From an uncultured Eubacterium sp. (GTDB lineage Bacteria > Bacillota > Clostridia > Lachnospirales > Lachnospiraceae): a stretch of DNA of 8,844 nucleotides. The position numbers and the translations under genes are program-made. This document shows, one piece after another, positions 5,706-8,844 of the stretch. A model generated the notes under the pieces. That model saw nothing but the letters and a program-made list of their open reading frames with translations, had not been told where the DNA came from and made no database searches. The stretch is from NCBI GenBank assembly GCA_900547255.1, contig URGC01000098.1, positions 1 through 8,844 on the forward strand. Reading direction: 5' to 3'. Each line of letters starts with the position of its first letter. The first letter of the stretch is position 1.

Positions 5706-6491
5706 ATGGAAAAGAACAAGTATCTTATTATCAATGACCTAATATATGACATGTACCGCTGGAATGATTTATCTGATATCAAGGACAATTTTTTCCAGCT
5801 TCTTAAGCTTGTCATTCCATTTTCATATGCAAGCATATTATTAAAGACACCTTCTGATAATGGTGACATAGCACTATCTGTTCTTACATGTTATCCAGAA
5901 GAATTCACTGAAGCTGAAGAGATGTATCTTACATATGAATATGTTGACGATTTAGGATGGAATCTATATTCACACGAATCTAAGGTTATACGAGAAAGTG
6001 ATATAGTAGATGATGAACATCGCTTTAACACTCCTATGTATAAGGCTTGCTACCAAAAATATGATATATACGATAATCTCCAGCTTACCATATGCTTTAA
6101 CAACAAGCTGTATGGTGTCCTTACATTATTCTCAACCTCATCCCAGGGTGCATATTCATCTGAGGACATGTTCTTTCTGCGTTCAATAGGCATGCATATT
6201 AACGCTGTTATCAGCCGTTTATATGAAAACTTCTACAACTCTGCTAATTCAACAGCATACACTCTTCCAGATATTAATGATATTATGGCGACTTATCAGT
6301 TTACCCCTAGGGAATCTGACATTATAAAACATCTGATTGCATTTGAGGAGATTTCCGAGATATCTGATTCTCTTGGAATCAGCGAACATACTTTACAGAA
6401 GCACTTACAGAATATATTCAGAAAAGCTGATGTCAGCTCAAAGTGGGAATTTATGAGAAAGCTTCATTCTACTCACATCCGATGGAATTAA
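5706..6491 (+). CDS. LuxR-type transcriptional regulator with N-terminal GAF-like sensor domain
   Basis: A 261-residue regulator, soluble, with no signal peptide. Residues about 198-252 are a GerE/LuxR helix-turn-helix: FTPRESDIIKHL (199-210), EISEISDSLGISEHTLQKHL (215-234) and QNIFRKADVSSKWEFMRKL (235-253). These match the family pattern LTPRE...EIA..L.IS..TVK.H..NI..K..V.S. The N-terminal portion, about 20-172, has an alternating alpha/beta pattern (for example NLQLTICFNNKLYGVLTLFS, 124-143) suggesting a GAF-like ligand-binding fold; this is inference. There is no receiver domain with phosphorylatable Asp and no autoinducer-binding signature. The start is ATG at 5706 with AGGAAG 7 nt upstream. 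It is divergent from the patA operon and is the best candidate to control it, possibly in response to an amine or pathway intermediate. Its 3' end overlaps the convergent gene by 23 bp, including the last codons of both. Confidence 0.85.
   Translation: MEKNKYLIINDLIYDMYRWNDLSDIKDNFFQLLKLVIPFSYASILLKTPSDNGDIALSVLTCYPEEFTEAEEMYLTYEYVDDLGWNLYSHESKVIRESDIVDDEHRFNTPMYKACYQKYDIYDNLQLTICFNNKLYGVLTLFSTSSQGAYSSEDMFFLRSIGMHINAVISRLYENFYNSANSTAYTLPDINDIMATYQFTPRESDIIKHLIAFEEISEISDSLGISEHTLQKHLQNIFRKADVSSKWEFMRKLHSTHIRWN
6422..6438 (-). terminator. Weak candidate terminator for the envelope operon, inside luxR
   Basis: On the minus strand AGCTG-ACAT-CAGCT forms a short hairpin (6425-6438) followed by TTT, with a fourth T supplied by the last base of the stem. 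It lies about 30 nt beyond the stop of the CDP-glycerol transferase-like gene. The stem is only 5 bp and the T-run is short, so it is speculative. Confidence 0.25.
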
Positions 6492-7941
6492 CAATATCCC
6501 CATACACATATTCTGCGGAATTTCTGCCATTTATCCGCACATAATCTAATTCCTGTTCAAACACATGCTCTCTTTCAGCTTTTTTATAATCCTTCCCTGA
6601 TATAACAACTTCAGAAATAAATTTATCAATAGCCATATAATCTCTGCCACCTGCATTATACTGGGATTCTACCGCCATATTTCCCAACTCTGTCAATCTC
6701 TGCTCTTCGCGCCTCAAAAACAGCATCGGCTTATTTACATACATATACTCACATATGAATGATATAGAATCGTTAATCAAAGCATCTGATGTATCGAAAA
6801 GTGCAAGATAATCTCCTTCTTCTATTACATCAGCATTAGGAAGGTGTCTGAACATATCAAGATATTGCTCATATTCATCTATAGATTTCATTATCCCTTT
6901 GCTAATCAATGCATTTCTAAGATTAGGATGCGGTTTGAATACAAATGATACACTATCCTTATATTTTTCAGCAAGGTATAGAAAAAACCACATATTCTTA
7001 TCAAAGGTTGAAAACGACAGCAGATTATCATCTCCTATTGAGAAATGCGGAGCAATTATGACTTTCTTATATTCCTCAGATGCTCTTCCCTCTGGTATCT
7101 TCCAAAGTTTACACATAATATTCTCTGAATATATATGTTTATTGTAAAAATAATCCATCTTTATATAACCACTCATCCGGACATTTTCAGCTGCCAGCAG
7201 TTCGTATCTTCTATATCCATCTATATCCTTTTCTGTTTCTGTGTATACTCTCCACATAAGATTAAAAAATTCCTTGTTATATACACACTCTTCTTCATAG
7301 TCTCCTTTGACAGATGTTGCAACATTAAATCCATAAGCTATTGATATATTAAGAACTGACAATGGTAAATTTGTTATCTGATATTCTTTAGCCATGTTCA
7401 GATACCATGGTGTCACATGAATAACAATATCCGGAAATCCTCCAACAGCATCCCAGCCAGTTATTTCTTCTGTATCCGGATTATATACCTTTTTTAAATT
7501 ATAGCTATTATCTTCAAAATAACTGTATGTCTGATTATATACTTTATTACGCTCATCCCGGCTTCGTCCAATAAGTGGTACCGGGACAACAACAGGTTCA
7601 AATATTTCATCATTTTCCATTGCTCTGTATATATATTCTGCTGGCCATTCTGCTGCTGATATCGGAAGAAATACTACTTTTATTTTTTCATTTCGCAATA
7701 TTTTATTTCTTACATTTGACTCGCCACATTTAATCGCGGCTTCATAACAGTATCTATATAATTTAGCGCCATTATCCATCCTGCTTGTTGCAAGAAATAA
7801 CGCAACAAGATTTGCATATGTATATACTCCATTATTAACACCATCTTCAAGCCTGTTATTATCCACCGCATCTAATATTTCTGTTGCATAATTTATAATT
7901 TCATCTTCTTCCATGATTTCAACATTGTTATCTAATATCAT
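6469..7941 (-). CDS. CDP-glycerol glycerophosphotransferase-like protein (TagF/TagB family)
   Basis: A 490-residue protein whose C-terminal half carries hallmarks of the CDP-glycerol:poly(glycerophosphate) glycerophosphotransferase family: IIAPHFSIGDD (295-305), FVFKPHPNLR with the KPHP motif (333-342), and SDALINDSISFICEY (385-399), equivalent to the SDxLIxDYSSxxFEY signature. The region 86-122 (KIKVVFLPISAAEWPAEYIY onward) starts the N-terminal Rossmann-like half, and residues 1-80 are a helical extension. Members transfer glycerol-phosphate or related polyol-phosphate from a CDP donor onto membrane-linked or surface polymers at the cytoplasmic face. No transmembrane segment is evident. The start is ATG at 7939-7941 with an AGGGG site overlapping the LicD stop codon 16 nt upstream, so the two are probably co-translated. 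The exact donor and acceptor are unknown, and NDSIS in place of DYSS is a modest departure from the family. Confidence 0.8.
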   Translation of the reverse strand: MILDNNVEIMEEDEIINYATEILDAVDNNRLEDGVNNGVYTYANLVALFLATSRMDNGAKLYRYCYEAAIKCGESNVRNKILRNEKIKVVFLPISAAEWPAEYIYRAMENDEIFEPVVVPVPLIGRSRDERNKVYNQTYSYFEDNSYNLKKVYNPDTEEITGWDAVGGFPDIVIHVTPWYLNMAKEYQITNLPLSVLNISIAYGFNVATSVKGDYEEECVYNKEFFNLMWRVYTETEKDIDGYRRYELLAAENVRMSGYIKMDYFYNKHIYSENIMCKLWKIPEGRASEEYKKVIIAPHFSIGDDNLLSFSTFDKNMWFFLYLAEKYKDSVSFVFKPHPNLRNALISKGIMKSIDEYEQYLDMFRHLPNADVIEEGDYLALFDTSDALINDSISFICEYMYVNKPMLFLRREEQRLTELGNMAVESQYNAGGRDYMAIDKFISEVVISGKDYKKAEREHVFEQELDYVRINGRNSAEYVYGDIVNSIGCE

Positions 7942-7957
7942 ATTATATATTACCCCT

Positions 7958-8844
7958 TTATCTTCTGCCGTTTAGCTCTTCCAGAAATGCTTTCTGATTC
8001 TTAAAAAAAGGATATTCATGTGCTGCTGTGTTTCTTTTCATTTCCATATAGTTACCATAACCCTGTGTAAGCACTTTATCGTACTCGCGCGGAACTGCAA
8101 TATCCATATCTTCGAATTTTTTATCAAATGATTCTGCAAACCATTCCTTATCGTATATTAAGTTTGGATATCCAGATACATATTCAGACATGCATACCAG
8201 CTTGTCACTTTCTTCATCTGTAAACATTGCTGCTATTCTGTCAGCAAGTCTCCACAACTGCCCTCTGATTGTATTATTACGCACAATGCTTACATTGCAC
8301 ATATCTTCAACATCATGCAGGTATTGTTCAAGCTGTCCATTTGCTGTTATCTCGTCAAGTCTATGTGCAAGGTCATATACAGCTGTATACATTGCTCTCT
8401 GCATTGAAGCCATCTCTTCATCTCTAGGGACATAGTCAAGCACAAATATATCTATTCCCACTACATAAGGACATTGGTAGAATTTTTTCTGAACATTATC
8501 TGGCACTGGAACTTCTGTATAATTAGATACACTTGTAAATACCTTCCTTCTATCATTATTGACATAACAACTGTTAATGATATAATCTGGATTATTTTCT
8601 TTCTTCAAAACTGATAACAATTTCATATAATCAGCTCTTTTTAAAGATATATCTATATCGTCATCCCATGGAATAAATCCATCATGTCTTATTGCTCCAA
8701 GAAGCGTTCCAAAGTCGGCAAAATACTGGATATCATATTTATTACATACTTCTATTATATATGACAGTATCTTCATTTCGGCAGCCCATACATGCTTCAT
8801 CTCTGCACTGACTGTAAATCCGCAACGCACTTCTTCTTTGAAAA
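7958..8844 (-). CDS. LicD-family nucleotidyltransferase-fold phosphotransferase (5' end outside window)
   Basis: LicD proteins attach phosphocholine or other phospho-substituents to cell-surface glycopolymers. The signature is clear: YFADFGTLLGAIRHDGFIPW followed by DDDIDISL, giving the G-T-L-L-G loop and the D-x-D metal-binding residues of the nucleotidyltransferase fold (about residues 36-63 counted from the GTG at 8828-8830). The C-terminal AHEYPFFKNQKAFLEEL is also family-typical. The GTG is probably not the real start: the frame stays open to the right edge (FKEEV before RCGFT), no ribosome binding site precedes it, and relatives carry residues before the ...GFTVSAEMKHVWAAEM segment. The gene is therefore treated as partial. 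It lies 16 nt upstream of the CDP-glycerol transferase-like gene and probably acts in the same surface-polymer pathway. The transferred group (choline phosphate, glycerol phosphate, ribitol phosphate) cannot be told from sequence. Confidence 0.86.
   Translation of the reverse strand, partial: FKEEVRCGFTVSAEMKHVWAAEMKILSYIIEVCNKYDIQYFADFGTLLGAIRHDGFIPWDDDIDISLKRADYMKLLSVLKKENNPDYIINSCYVNNDRRKVFTSVSNYTEVPVPDNVQKKFYQCPYVVGIDIFVLDYVPRDEEMASMQRAMYTAVYDLAHRLDEITANGQLEQYLHDVEDMCNVSIVRNNTIRGQLWRLADRIAAMFTDEESDKLVCMSEYVSGYPNLIYDKEWFAESFDKKFEDMDIAVPREYDKVLTQGYGNYMEMKRNTAAHEYPFFKNQKAFLEELNGRR

Noticed and set aside
6513..6538. TGCGGA...TCCGCA hairpin downstream of luxR as its terminator
   Set aside because: Six-base stem with a long loop and no T-tract, lying within the coding sequence of the convergent gene.
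8828..8830. GTG as the true start of the LicD-family gene
   Set aside because: No Shine-Dalgarno sequence in front, the frame is open to the window edge, and the family usually has additional N-terminal residues.

Overview
The window looks like chromosomal DNA of a low-GC Firmicute, most likely a Lachnospiraceae-type clostridium. This is inferred from the AT-rich base composition, heavy ATA (Ile) codon use, strong AGGAG-type ribosome binding sites, and protein families typical of gut clostridia. No species call is possible from sequence alone. Nearly everything is on the minus strand; the one plus-strand gene is a LuxR-type regulator at 5706-6491.

Left edge (1-668): the first 93 codons of an AbiEi-like antitoxin/regulator (phage-defence toxin-antitoxin family) run off the left end. 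In front of it is a near-consensus promoter embedded in a perfect 19-bp inverted repeat (301-353). Between that and the next gene lies a decayed C-terminal scrap of an AAA-ATPase_like/PD-(D/E)XK (DUF1703-type) protein.

Centre (669-5705): a four-gene minus-strand operon reads, in transcription order, putrescine aminotransferase (patA-like), aldehyde dehydrogenase (gamma-aminobutyraldehyde/betaine aldehyde type), a divergent PII signalling protein, and an APC-family permease. Together these suggest import of putrescine or a related amine, transamination to 4-aminobutanal, and oxidation to GABA, with a PII protein in the cassette. The PII lacks the uridylylated T-loop tyrosine and is paired with an amine/amino-acid permease instead of AmtB, which is the most unusual protein-level observation here. 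The divergent LuxR-type gene is the obvious candidate regulator. The 328-bp intergenic region between them is rich in dyads: a perfect 18-bp inverted repeat in the patA leader, repeated AAGTTATT boxes over the predicted patA promoter, and a further 9-bp dyad.

Right side (6469-8844): two minus-strand cell-envelope genes, a LicD-family protein (5' end outside the window) followed 16 nt later by a CDP-glycerol glycerophosphotransferase-like protein. They probably decorate or build a phosphate-containing surface polymer. The second gene converges on luxR and their coding 3' ends overlap by 23 bp. I see no tRNA, rRNA, CRISPR array or intact mobile element.
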